Below, in pieces: positions 1 through 7,632 of a stretch of DNA of 31,812 bases. A program made the position numbers and the translations under genes. The stretch's first letter is position 1, and the number at the start of each line of letters is the position of its first letter. The stretch lies in contig JAWODU010000061.1 in the NCBI GenBank assembly GCA_046483125.1, positions 1 through 31,812 of the forward strand, read 5' to 3'. Origin of the DNA: JAWODU01 sp046483125. GTDB lineage: Bacteria; Verrucomicrobiota; Kiritimatiellia; UBA8416; JAWODU01. The notes under the pieces were generated by a model that saw only the letters and a list, made by a program, of their open reading frames with translations, made no database searches and was not told the DNA's origin.

Positions 1-471
1 AGGACTCATCGTTCTTGTATGCACTATTATATAATTACCTATAAGAGTCAAGACAAAAAAAGAGAAAACATCAGCTTTTTCGCATTTTCCCGCCAAGTAG
101 CCTCAAAATCCTCGATTTTCCTATGAATCTTGTCTGTGTTCCCTTATGGCAAAACTTCAGTTGTGCGCTGTGGCGTAAAATGGGTGTTTCAGATTGTGTG
201 TCTTTTAGGGTAAATAGAGGTGAATAGCGGTCAGGGCTCAACATCTAACATTCTCGCGTGACCGCCGCATGCATTCGGTACTCTTGCGAGCGTGCTTTCT
301 TCACAAGCCGGAACAATGCTTAAATACTAATGCAAGGGCTCACCCCCCTGGCCCGGGACCCGCTTACCGCAGATCGAACGCCAACTTGAAGAACAGAAGC
401 AAGGGCAGTATACTGCTCTTTCCAAAAAACGGTATTCACGATCTTGCCGGTAGAAGTGCCGGTTCTTCGAA
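1..471. other. Intergenic stretch, no recognisable gene
   Basis: The first ~260 bases are AT-richer than the rest of the window and carry no open frame with recognisable protein character. A short frame around 335-455 reads as a charged helical segment (residues such as QIERQLEEQ) but is opened and closed by stops and has no start, so it could be a decayed gene end. I see no tRNA, repeat array or clear promoter. Confidence 0.4.
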
Positions 472-1965
472 ATGGAATACGATACTATTATCTCAACAGT
501 GTCACAGCATTTGGACACTGTCTTTGACCGTTGCCGTCAGTATCACCCTGTTTTACTGGCCGACGCCTTCGACATGACAACGGGCGCTCCGCTGATGTGG
601 GACTGCTACACTCTGTCAAATTTTGCAAGGCAACAGAATTTCCTGAGAGCGGCAGACACTCTTGTTCGCATGACGGAAAACCGCGAACTCGAGGGGCATA
701 TTGACTCCTGGCTGACAGCCGCAATTGAGGCTATTCACGATCCTGTTTCCGGGCTTTTCTACTGGGGCGGTCATTCAATGCATGATCTGGCATCCGGCAC
801 TAACGTTCCCGGGAACCATGAGCTCAAATGTGTTTACCCGTGTTTCCATCGTATGCACAGCGTTGCACCGACCGTTACAGAACGTTTTATAGAAGCATTC
901 TGGCATGCTCACATCCGGGACTGGCAGACACTCCTGTTCAACCGGCATGGGCACTACGAAGCGTGGGATAGCAAGTGGGACACAGAATTCACTCCCGGTC
1001 CTCTCCCGATAATTGAGAACCAGGCGCTGTCATTCATAAATACCGGCAGTGATCTAATAGTTGCCGCTGCAGTGTTGCATGGGCTGAATGGTCACCGGAA
1101 GGCTATTGAATGGTCGCAAAACCTGCTGTCACGGTATGAACAGATTCGCCATTCGACAACAGGACTGGGCGGATACCAGTTCAACCACCGGGTTCCGTGC
1201 CGGGTACGCGAGTCTTTCAAGCCACCGTTGGGTCAACGGGAGGATGTCAACGAAACCAGCGTTCTGCATGATCGTGTGATCCTGATGCGATACGGCGTAG
1301 TTGCAATTGCACTCCTTAATGCGGCCGCATTGCTCAATACGGATTTGGGCAAGCCATTCGCTGCGCTGGTTATAAGGGACCTGCTGGCATTGTCAAAGTA
1401 TTCCTATGATCCGGGTTCTCGCCTTTTTATGTGTGTTCTCAATGACGGCACTCGACTTGAACCGGATGATGCTTACGCCGACGTCGGCTACTGTCCATCA
1501 AAGAAGCTGGAGCCCGTTAAAGCATGCGGGACGATGTTGCTGGCCTATGTACGCGGATACCGGGCGTCTGGCGATTCCAGGCTTCTTGACATCGCCATCA
1601 GCCTTGCAGACGGGCTTTTGTTGACCGCGGGTTGTCAGTCTGCTCAGACGGCGTCAGCCCGAGACGTTGCCGGCACACTCGTCGGGTTATGCGAATTATA
1701 CGAAAGCACGGGGGATTCTATCTGGCAGACACGTGCGGACAGACTGGCTTCGTGGATTGTCTCAAACTTCCGGCGTGACGGTCTGTTTGTTTCCGTTCCA
1801 GGCAGAAGGAAGGTCAGCATCGATTCTCCAATTCCGTTTGCTTTGCTTCACTATGCTGCAATGCTGCGTGGAAACCGCGAACACATTTCAGACTTCTACG
1901 TGGGCGCGGGCGGATTTACACCGAACATCATCGAACTGCGCCGCCAGGGATTGCCCCCCGGTTGA
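472..1965 (+). CDS. Putative (alpha/alpha)-barrel polysaccharide lyase / glycosidase-like protein
   Basis: A 497-residue protein without signal peptide. It is built of repeated helical pairs (for example the LLDIAISLADGLL and LVGLCELYESTGD segments), the usual look of (alpha/alpha)-toroid carbohydrate enzymes. The conserved-looking patches are aromatic and His-rich: FYWGGHSMHDL near residue 100, GNHELKCVYPCF near 118, and HYEAWDSKWD near 165. These resemble proteins annotated as pectate lyases in planctomycete and related genomes, but I cannot assign a family or catalytic residues. The ATG follows a weak purine stretch (GGTAGAAG) with long spacing, so the start is uncertain. Adjacent concanavalin-like and sulfatase genes support a role in breakdown of a (sulfated) polysaccharide; this is inference from neighbourhood. 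The absence of a signal peptide suggests a cytoplasmic oligosaccharide substrate. Confidence 0.6.
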   Translation: MEYDTIISTVSQHLDTVFDRCRQYHPVLLADAFDMTTGAPLMWDCYTLSNFARQQNFLRAADTLVRMTENRELEGHIDSWLTAAIEAIHDPVSGLFYWGGHSMHDLASGTNVPGNHELKCVYPCFHRMHSVAPTVTERFIEAFWHAHIRDWQTLLFNRHGHYEAWDSKWDTEFTPGPLPIIENQALSFINTGSDLIVAAAVLHGLNGHRKAIEWSQNLLSRYEQIRHSTTGLGGYQFNHRVPCRVRESFKPPLGQREDVNETSVLHDRVILMRYGVVAIALLNAAALLNTDLGKPFAALVIRDLLALSKYSYDPGSRLFMCVLNDGTRLEPDDAYADVGYCPSKKLEPVKACGTMLLAYVRGYRASGDSRLLDIAISLADGLLLTAGCQSAQTASARDVAGTLVGLCELYESTGDSIWQTRADRLASWIVSNFRRDGLFVSVPGRRKVSIDSPIPFALLHYAAMLRGNREHISDFYVGAGGFTPNIIELRRQGLPPG

Positions 1966-2131
1966 TCGGGAACCAGATGGCCAAGGGTAACCGGCCAGAG
2001 AGACAGGGGGTCATGTTTCCTCCGGGGGATAGGCCACGACGCCTCAGGCCACAAAGAAAAAGGTATCTCCTTGTGTTTCTCCCGCTTCTTGTGTATTCTC
2101 GTGGCCACATTCTGGCAGTAGACAGTAGATG

Positions 2132-2137
2132 GAGGTA
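2132..2137 (+). promoter_or_regulatory. Ribosome binding site deciding the start at 2144
   Basis: GGAGGT lies 6-7 bases before the ATG at 2144. An ATG at 2129 in the same frame would place this Shine-Dalgarno inside the coding region, so 2144 is the better start. Confidence 0.7.
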
Positions 2138-2143
2138 AGCAAT

Positions 2144-2761
2144 ATGTCCGGCAAGCTCTTGTATTCGAATGATTTTGTTTCGGCTGATGATCTGGTGATT
2201 GAATCGAATGGTGAAGTAACAGTTGAGAACGGTGAGTTTCGGTGGGATTGCAGTGCAGGGGGCACCGTTATGGGAACGATCTGGATCAACAAACGATTCG
2301 AGGGACCTCTGTCTGTGGAGTACGAGGTGGAATGTCTTGCCGGCTCAAACAATATCAACTTCATTCTTTTCGCCGACACGGAAGATAAGAACCTGATTGA
2401 GACAACCAGTGAGCGTACCGGAGTGTATGCCGAGTACCAGGTCTTTCCCAACTACATAGTTACGTACCTGACTGACAAGGAAGGTAAGACGCGTACCCGG
2501 TTTCGAAGAGATCCCGGTTTTGAGCTGTTGGACGAATCATATGATGACAAGGTGATAGAGCAGGGTGTGCCGATGCAGATTCAGACGATTGTGGATGCGG
2601 CCGGCAACCTGACGCTGAATCGCGATGGGAAGACTGTTTACCGGGTGAAAGACCCCAATCCGTTGCCGCGATACTTGAGGATCGCGTCCCATTTGCCCTC
2701 ATTGTCAATTCCTGAAGTGAATCCGTATTCCCTTATCAGGTTCTGCCCTTCAAGTCCCTGA
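2144..2761 (+). CDS. Concanavalin A-like (DUF6250-type) protein, C-terminus lost
   Basis: A 205-residue beta-rich protein starting MSGKLLYSNDF. The pattern 'YSNDF...W.VE..G..TVENGEF' followed by alternating strands (GTIWINKRFEGPLSVEYEVEC, here residues ~45-65) is that of a one-domain jelly-roll lectin/glucanase-like family such as DUF6250. Family members normally continue past the DP.PL motif with a strand ending in 'xxNFRVYRL'. Here the family-like sequence stops at PNPL (codon ending at 2665). The remaining ~32 residues are read from the antisense of a broken sulfatase and look unrelated. The protein therefore lacks its last beta-strands and may not fold. It has no signal peptide. It lies downstream of the lyase-like gene on the same strand, consistent with one polysaccharide-processing unit. 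Confidence 0.6.
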   Translation: MSGKLLYSNDFVSADDLVIESNGEVTVENGEFRWDCSAGGTVMGTIWINKRFEGPLSVEYEVECLAGSNNINFILFADTEDKNLIETTSERTGVYAEYQVFPNYIVTYLTDKEGKTRTRFRRDPGFELLDESYDDKVIEQGVPMQIQTIVDAAGNLTLNRDGKTVYRVKDPNPLPRYLRIASHLPSLSIPEVNPYSLIRFCPSSP

Positions 2762-3093
2762 TCGTGGTCCGCCTTGTGAATATCGAACTTGCCAACACCG
2801 CACACTTCGTACCCGGCGTCACGAAGGCCGCGGTAATAATTCGGCAGGGACACGGGAGTGTTCTGGCCGTTGTTAACGACGCCGCACCGGCGGTAATCGC
2901 GGCCCGTCGCCAGGCAGGCCCTTGCGGGCGCGCACAGGGGCGAGGGCGTAAACGCGTTGATGAACCGGGCGCCGTTCCCGGCGAGACGGTCCAGATTGGG
3001 AGTACGCAAAGGCAGATCGCCGTTACATCCCAGCCAGTCCGGCCGATGCTGGTCGGGAAACAGGAATAAAATATTGGGCTGTCTGTCAGTCAT
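2638..3093 (-). pseudogene. Truncated sulfatase (N-terminal third only)
   Basis: From the ATG at 3093 (MTDRQPNILFLFPDQHR) about 138 residues belong to a type I sulfatase. They include the metal-binding start (PDQHR) and the formylglycine motif C54-A-P-A-R58 with LATGR. Sulfatase-like sequence runs to GIDNEGKWDA (about position 2680) and is followed by 13 unrelated residues and a stop, so roughly two thirds of a normal ~450-500 residue enzyme, including the C-terminal metal ligands, is missing. The start lies 13 bases after the stop of the complete upstream sulfatase, so it was the second gene of a sulfatase operon. An in-frame ATG at 3195 overlaps the upstream gene and is less likely. Confidence 0.75.
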
Positions 3094-3106
3094 ATGCAGT
3101 CTTATA

Positions 3107-4615
3107 TCATGCCGGAAAATCTCCGGACTGCGCGGCGTCTTTGCCCGAGGGGGCTTCATCCCCTTTGACCTCGGCCAGAAGCGCCGAAAGCTCACGCACT
3201 ATTTCCGGGCGCTCGCGGTACAGGTTCGTTCGTTCAGAAAGATCCTTGCTCAGATCGTACAGTTCTCCCGGGCAGTCGTGCGGCTCGTAGCCGCGGTTCT
3301 TTCTGTGCCATTCCGGTTCCTTGTTGTCGTCGCCCGTGGGGCTGTCGATAAAAACCCAGTTATCTTTCTGTATGGCGAAGCGCCCGTTCATGCTGTGATG
3401 AACGGCGCACTCGCGCACGGGTTTGTCGGTCTGCCCCTTAAGGAGCGGCAGTATTGATACACTGTCCTCGCCCGCGCCTTCCGGGACCCGGGTCCCGACA
3501 ATATCCGCGCACGTTGCTAAGAGGTCCCCGAGCACCGTTACCTGGTCGCATACACTGCCCGCGGGAATGACGTCGGGCCACCTGGCCACGAAGGGCTCGC
3601 GGTGGCCGCCCTCCCACGCGTCCCGCTTTATTCCCCGGAGATTTCCCATGCTGTAATGGCCGTAGTCCCGTATGCGCGTGTAACAGCCTATCTCGTCGAA
3701 CGTGCGGCTTTCCGGGCCGTTGTCGCTCGTGAAAATGATAAGCGTGTCGTTCGCCGTACCGGTCCGTTCCAGCGCGTTCATCACCTCGCCCACGATCCAG
3801 TCCACCTCGCACACGAAATCGCCGTAAGGTCCGGCGCCGCTCTTTCCGATGAATTCCCTGTTCGGAACGACAGGGGAATGCGGGGAAGTGAGCGGGAAAT
3901 AGAGAAAATACGGTTTCCGTTCGCCTTCAGGCCTGCCGGCCTGTTCCTCTATCAGCTTTACCGCGCGGCGCGTGAACTCCGGGATCATCGGTTCAAGTTT
4001 CCAGTCCGGAACCATCAGGCCATCCTCTCCGTACATTTCCTTTACCGGAGGTTTGGGTACGGTGGGGACTTCGCTGACGTGATCGTCCTCGAACCACGTG
4101 TACGGAGGAAAGTTCGGGACGTCCACGCCGAAGTAGGTATCGAAACCGTTATCCACGGGCCCTCCCCCGATTCGCGCCGTGAAGTCCACGTCCTGTTCGC
4201 AAACCAGGCGCTCTTCCAACGGGCGGCGTTCGCCGGGCTCGCGTTCAGGCCACGGCTTCGAGCCCTCCTTGCGCGGCCAGTTCCAGCCCAGATGCCACTT
4301 GCCCAGGCACGCCGTGTGGTAACCGTTCCGGCGGAGCAGTTCCGCGACGGTCAGCCGCACGGGTTCAATCAGGGCATCGTCCCACTCCCAGACAATGCCC
4401 GTCTTGAGCTTTGACCGCCAGCAGTAGCGTCCGGTCAGAACGTTATACCGGCTGGGCGTACATACGCTGGTCCCGGAGTGAGCGTTGGTAAAACGCATTC
4501 CCCCGGCGGCCAGTCTGTCAAGATTGGGAGTGGGGATTTTTGATTCGGGATTGTTGGCTCCGAGATCGCCGTACCCCATGTCGTCGGCCAGAATGTAGAT
4601 TATGTTTGGTTTCAT
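3107..4615 (-). CDS. Type I sulfatase (arylsulfatase family, S1)
   Basis: A complete 502-residue sulfatase, expected to hydrolyse sulfate esters on a sugar or aryl substrate. Visible motifs: N-terminal metal ligands in ILADDMGYGD (D11, D12), formylglycine motif C52-T-P-S-R56 followed by LTGRY, LGKWHLG at 105-110 (K106, H108), SPHSP around H246, and TSDNGPES at 296-303 carrying the C-terminal calcium ligands. Cys52 would have to be oxidised to formylglycine by FGE or an anaerobic SME, neither of which is in this window. An AGGAGG 4 bases before the ATG fixes the start. No signal peptide is seen, so the enzyme is probably cytoplasmic. It is followed after 13 bases by a second, truncated sulfatase. 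The substrate cannot be assigned. Confidence 0.92.
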   Translation of the reverse strand: MKPNIIYILADDMGYGDLGANNPESKIPTPNLDRLAAGGMRFTNAHSGTSVCTPSRYNVLTGRYCWRSKLKTGIVWEWDDALIEPVRLTVAELLRRNGYHTACLGKWHLGWNWPRKEGSKPWPEREPGERRPLEERLVCEQDVDFTARIGGGPVDNGFDTYFGVDVPNFPPYTWFEDDHVSEVPTVPKPPVKEMYGEDGLMVPDWKLEPMIPEFTRRAVKLIEEQAGRPEGERKPYFLYFPLTSPHSPVVPNREFIGKSGAGPYGDFVCEVDWIVGEVMNALERTGTANDTLIIFTSDNGPESRTFDEIGCYTRIRDYGHYSMGNLRGIKRDAWEGGHREPFVARWPDVIPAGSVCDQVTVLGDLLATCADIVGTRVPEGAGEDSVSILPLLKGQTDKPVRECAVHHSMNGRFAIQKDNWVFIDSPTGDDNKEPEWHRKNRGYEPHDCPGELYDLSKDLSERTNLYRERPEIVRELSALLAEVKGDEAPSGKDAAQSGDFPA

Positions 4616-4744
4616 TCAGCCTCCTGCACGGTTTCGAGCCAGACCGCGAACAACGCGGCCCGAAGTGATTAGCCGTTTACATCGTCGCTTCCCGCATGTA
4701 CAAACCTCAATGTATTACTATGTATCTTTGACGGGATCAAGGAC

Positions 4745-4873
4745 ATGCCACGGCAAAGCATGTCACTGAACATAAGGAATATAGGCGATTACCTGGAAGA
4801 GGCCGAAGACGCCTGCGGCAGGTGGATCGAGCGGCTTGTCGGCCGGTCGTCAATCAAAGCCTACCGCGGTTAG
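4745..4873 (+). CDS. Possible 42-residue small protein
   Basis: ATG at 4745 with an AAGGA immediately upstream (very short spacing) opens a 42-residue frame ending TAG. It is rich in acidic and basic residues (LEEAEDACGRW, IERLVGR) and overlaps the 3' end of the convergent SGNH hydrolase by 24 bases. I do not recognise it. It could be a real small protein, a fragment of a larger helical protein, or chance. Confidence 0.22.
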   Translation: MPRQSMSLNIRNIGDYLEEAEDACGRWIERLVGRSSIKAYRG

Positions 4874-5485
4874 AAAGGCGGTGGCGATGATCATATGCCC
4901 GGTTCTATTGGGGTGGATACGATCATCGGCGAGTGATTTGGCTGAACGATGGACAAGGTAACGATCAAACGCTGCTTGAACATCAACAAATACGGCACTG
5001 TAGTCGTCGGCCAGGCGTTTGACGACCTCGCTGTATAAGTCCATGCGTTTGCGCATCGGCTCAGTCGTGTCGGGCTCAATTACATAGGGTGTCATCAGGA
5101 CAAGACCAAAAACGCTGGGTCGAATTTGCTCAAGCAGACTGCGGTAGACCATTTCGTAGCGGTCGACTGTAACCTGATTCGGATCCGCTGCGTTGTCGAA
5201 CTGGCGCCAGACGTCGTTGATGCCGATCATTACGGACAGCCAGTCCGGATGGTGGGCAGCAACATCGCCTCTCCAGCGGGTCTCAAGGTCGGTTACACGG
5301 TTACCCCCAATCCCCGTATTGAGAACCCTGATACGGCGTTCGGGGTGGGATGCGGCCAGGAGGCTGTCTATCAAGGCTACATAGCCGTCGCCAAGGCCTG
5401 GGCCCTGTCCCAGCGGCCGTGCGCGGCCGCAATCTGTTATGGAATCACCCGTAAAAAGTATCGACTGCCCATCCTGCATTATCAT
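4850..5485 (-). CDS. SGNH/GDSL-family esterase
   Basis: A 211-residue hydrolase of the SGNH superfamily, probably removing acyl groups from a carbohydrate. The four signature blocks are present: block I FTGDSITD with the nucleophile S15, block II with G61-N62, block III GIND with N90, and block V DRIHPN with D188 and H191. It starts ILFTGDSIT with no signal peptide, so a cytoplasmic location is likely. An AAAAGGACC stretch lies about 8 bases before the ATG. An ATG two codons downstream is also possible. Position beside sulfatases and a lyase-like protein suggests deacetylation of polysaccharide-derived oligosaccharides; this is inference. Confidence 0.88.
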   Translation of the reverse strand: MIMQDGQSILFTGDSITDCGRARPLGQGPGLGDGYVALIDSLLAASHPERRIRVLNTGIGGNRVTDLETRWRGDVAAHHPDWLSVMIGINDVWRQFDNAADPNQVTVDRYEMVYRSLLEQIRPSVFGLVLMTPYVIEPDTTEPMRKRMDLYSEVVKRLADDYSAVFVDVQAAFDRYLVHRSAKSLADDRIHPNRTGHMIIATAFLTAVGFD

Positions 5486-5645
5486 TCATGGTCCTTTTCT
5501 ATGCCCGGCAAGCACTATACGGACATCAGTCGTTTCCCCATCGCCATCGCCCTGTTTCTCGCGCAGAAATCGCAGGCTCCCCTGACCCCTGCCCCCTTAA
5601 TGCCAGGGCGTCCAAACGGCTTATCAGCGGTTTTCTACAATCTCA

Positions 5646-6281
5646 TTATTCCGCGTTAAGAACCCGTACTTCACATTCACAAAGGGATTGAAACCGCTGT
5701 GCATCACTTTCATCACCTACAATATCGCCATAATGCATAGGGATGGCTATCCCGGGTTTGATTTGAGCCGCCGCCTTTGCCGCTTCTTCCGCAGTCATTA
5801 CGTACGTGCCGGAAACCGGCAGTAATGCGATGTCGCATTTGACCGAGCCCATTTCCGGAATCAGGTCGGTGTCGCCTGCGTGGTAGATAGTCTCTCCATC
5901 TACTTCCAGAACAAAGCCCACCCAGTTGTTTGCCTCTGGATGAAAACTCTTGTTCGTGTTGTATGCCGACACAGCTTCTATGTCGATGCCCTGTACCGTC
6001 AGCCTGTCGCCCGGCTTGACGTATTTGATATCGGCGATCTCTTCGGCGATAGAAGCAAGCTTCGATTGGTTGTCCGGCACTGTGACAATGACCGTAGACG
6101 GCTGAACGATCTTCCTGATGTCATCCGGCGAGCAGTGATCGAAATGCTCATGAGAAACCAGGATGATATCGGCCTTATCGTTTATGCTTATATGGTAAGG
6201 ATCGAAATAGATGACCTTCCCGTTCCGAACAACGAAACTTGCGTGCCCCAGCCAGTGAACCTTGTCTATCAAGTTTGCCAT
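5646..6281 (-). CDS. MBL-fold metal-dependent hydrolase (UPF0173-like)
   Basis: A 211-residue metallo-beta-lactamase-fold protein. The zinc/iron site is clear: S-H44-E-H46-F-D48-H49, then the bridging aspartate in HAGDTD (H134, D137), and a late histidine in PMHYG (H183). The compact length and the WLGHASF start are those of the small UPF0173/YtkL-like group, whose substrate is generally unknown. The AGGAGGT 6-7 bases before the ATG supports the start. It is on the same strand as the SGNH hydrolase, 160 bases upstream of it, so co-transcription is possible but not shown. Confidence 0.9.
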   Translation of the reverse strand: MANLIDKVHWLGHASFVVRNGKVIYFDPYHISINDKADIILVSHEHFDHCSPDDIRKIVQPSTVIVTVPDNQSKLASIAEEIADIKYVKPGDRLTVQGIDIEAVSAYNTNKSFHPEANNWVGFVLEVDGETIYHAGDTDLIPEMGSVKCDIALLPVSGTYVMTAEEAAKAAAQIKPGIAIPMHYGDIVGDESDAQRFQSLCECEVRVLNAE

Positions 6282-6436
6282 TCTCGACCTCCTGTTGTGT
6301 GTTATACAATTATCTTCTTCGCCCTGCCACCGGTACGCGCTCCCCGTACTTCCACTCCCAACAGGTAATTATATAAATTGTGCGGCGAATAGCAAGGCGT
6401 TGCCGGCAACAGTTCCCGAAGCAAGCGAGGCCCTTC

Positions 6437-6461
6437 AGGGTCAGACCTTTATTTTTTATTT
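6437..6461 (+). repeat. Left inverted repeat of RAYT element
   Basis: 25 bases beginning AGGGTCAGACC and ending in a T/A-rich tract. It is the exact reverse complement of 7509-7533. Confidence 0.9.
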
Positions 6462-6501
6462 GGGTTGACTCGCTTTCAGTTTTAATGCAACATTGTACAT
6501 C

Positions 6502-7521
6502 ATGCCACGTCCTTGGCGCATAATATATAATGGAGCAAAATACCATATCTATTCCAGAGGAAATGGTAAGCAACAAATATTCTTTGCAAAAAAGGATTAC
6601 GAACGTTTCCTCGAGCAACTTCTCTCTGCATTGGAAAAAGACCGGGTCACACTTTATGCTTACTGCCTCATGCCCAATCACTATCACCTTTTTGTGGAAA
6701 CTCCTCTGGGCAACATCCACAAATTCGAGCAGAGACTGAACACGGCTTATGGCATGTACTACCGTTATAAATACCAGCGACCTGGTCACTGCTTTCAGGG
6801 CCGCTATGGATGCAAAGTCGTCGGTGGAAATGATTATGTACTACGTTTGACGCGGTATATTCATATGAACCCGGCTGAAACAACCTTTATGAAACGAAAG
6901 ACCCATAGCGAGCGGCAATCTTATGTCCATGAGTACCAATGGAGCAGTTTTCGCGGATACATCAGAAAGTCCTTCCAATTGAACTGGATTGACTACCGAT
7001 GGCTGGCACTTATGGACTGTAGAACGCAGACAGGAAATCGTCTGGCTTACCGCGCATACGTAGACAGTATGATAGGCGAAACTGATGAAGTGCTTAATGA
7101 AGCTTTTACGGCAAGTAAATATGCAATAGGAAACAAGGCATTTATAGAAGAAGCTGAAGAAGAGTTAAAACAGATGCGCTTGAAAAAAAAGTCTTTTTCA
7201 GACTTTATATTCTCGCCGAACGAATGCACAGAAATACAAGAGATTCAAGAAGTCGTAGCTGAGAAATACGGTATTTCAACAGATGAATTGCGAGCACATG
7301 GACGCCATGCAGGTGTGGCCAAGAATATTGCAGTCGAACTATCGTGCATGCTTTCAGGTAAAACCCAGCGTGAAATTGCAAAGCATTTCGGGTTCAGGAC
7401 AGACGCAGGTATTACCCGGCAACGTCGAATTTTAAAGGAGAAGATTGCTGAAGACACGAAACTGGAAGAGCACATTCGTAAGATAACAAAGACACTTGAA
7501 AGACGGAAAAATAAAAAATAA
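6502..7521 (+). CDS. REP-associated Y1 transposase (RAYT) with C-terminal DnaA-like domain
   Basis: A 339-residue HUH single-strand transposase. The N-terminal Y1 domain carries CLMPNHYHLFVET with the metal-binding pair H60/H62 and a candidate catalytic tyrosine Y119 in RYIHMNP. Residues ~230-320 (EIQEVVAEKYGIS, then KTQREIAKHFGFR) resemble the DnaA domain IV-like helix-turn-helix often found at the C-terminus of longer RAYTs, probably for DNA recognition. The frame can be opened from a TTG at 6493, but family members start MPRPWR, so the ATG at 6502 is chosen. Base composition is lower in GC than the flanking genes, supporting transfer. Such proteins act on hairpin ends in single-stranded DNA; the inverted repeats at 6437 and 7509 are the probable substrates. 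Confidence 0.92.
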   Translation: MPRPWRIIYNGAKYHIYSRGNGKQQIFFAKKDYERFLEQLLSALEKDRVTLYAYCLMPNHYHLFVETPLGNIHKFEQRLNTAYGMYYRYKYQRPGHCFQGRYGCKVVGGNDYVLRLTRYIHMNPAETTFMKRKTHSERQSYVHEYQWSSFRGYIRKSFQLNWIDYRWLALMDCRTQTGNRLAYRAYVDSMIGETDEVLNEAFTASKYAIGNKAFIEEAEEELKQMRLKKKSFSDFIFSPNECTEIQEIQEVVAEKYGISTDELRAHGRHAGVAKNIAVELSCMLSGKTQREIAKHFGFRTDAGITRQRRILKEKIAEDTKLEEHIRKITKTLERRKNKK

Positions 7522-7533
7522 AGGTCTGACCCT
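7509..7533 (+). repeat. Right inverted repeat of RAYT element
   Basis: Exact reverse complement of 6437-6461. It contains the transposase stop codon and ends GGTCTGACCCT, 3 bases from the tRNA-Leu 5' end. Confidence 0.9.
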
Positions 7534-7536
7534 AAC

Positions 7537-7618
7537 GGGCGAGTGGCGGAACTGGCAGACGCGCAAGATTTAGGATCTTGTGGCTCAGGCCTTGGGGGTT
7601 CGAGTCCCTCCTCGCCCA
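7537..7618 (+). tRNA. tRNA-Leu (anticodon UAG)
   Basis: An 82-base class II tRNA. The acceptor stem GGGCGAG (7537-7543) pairs with CTCGCCC (7611-7617), discriminator A7618. The D arm contains TGGC...GGCAGAC. The anticodon stem CAAGA/TCTTG encloses the loop TTTAGGA with anticodon TAG at 7571-7573. A short variable region follows, then a T arm GGGGG-TTCGAGT-CCCTC. CCA is not encoded. The UAG anticodon reads CUN leucine codons. A RAYT element ends 3 bases upstream, so any native promoter next to the 5' end has been displaced. Confidence 0.95.
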
Positions 7619-7632
7619 CTTATCCGCCTGAA

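Larger units (their letters stand above)
6437..7533 (+). mobile_element. RAYT (Y1/REP-type transposase) element with 25-bp inverted ends
   Basis: A 1,097-base unit bounded by perfect 25-base inverted repeats (6437-6461 and 7509-7533) and containing a single Y1-family transposase gene. The outer parts read AGGGTCAGACC / GGTCTGACCCT. The transposase stop codon (7519-7521) lies inside the right repeat. The right end stops 3 bases before a tRNA-Leu gene. No target duplication is evident, as expected for single-stranded HUH transposition. The intact frame and perfect ends suggest recent insertion. Confidence 0.8.

Noticed and set aside
269..577. Open frame of 102 codons at the left edge
   Set aside because: Overlaps the start of the lyase-like gene, has no ribosome site and no protein family character.
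3602..4414. Long plus-strand frame opposite the sulfatase
   Set aside because: Antisense shadow caused by GC-rich third positions of the sulfatase gene, which has all catalytic motifs.
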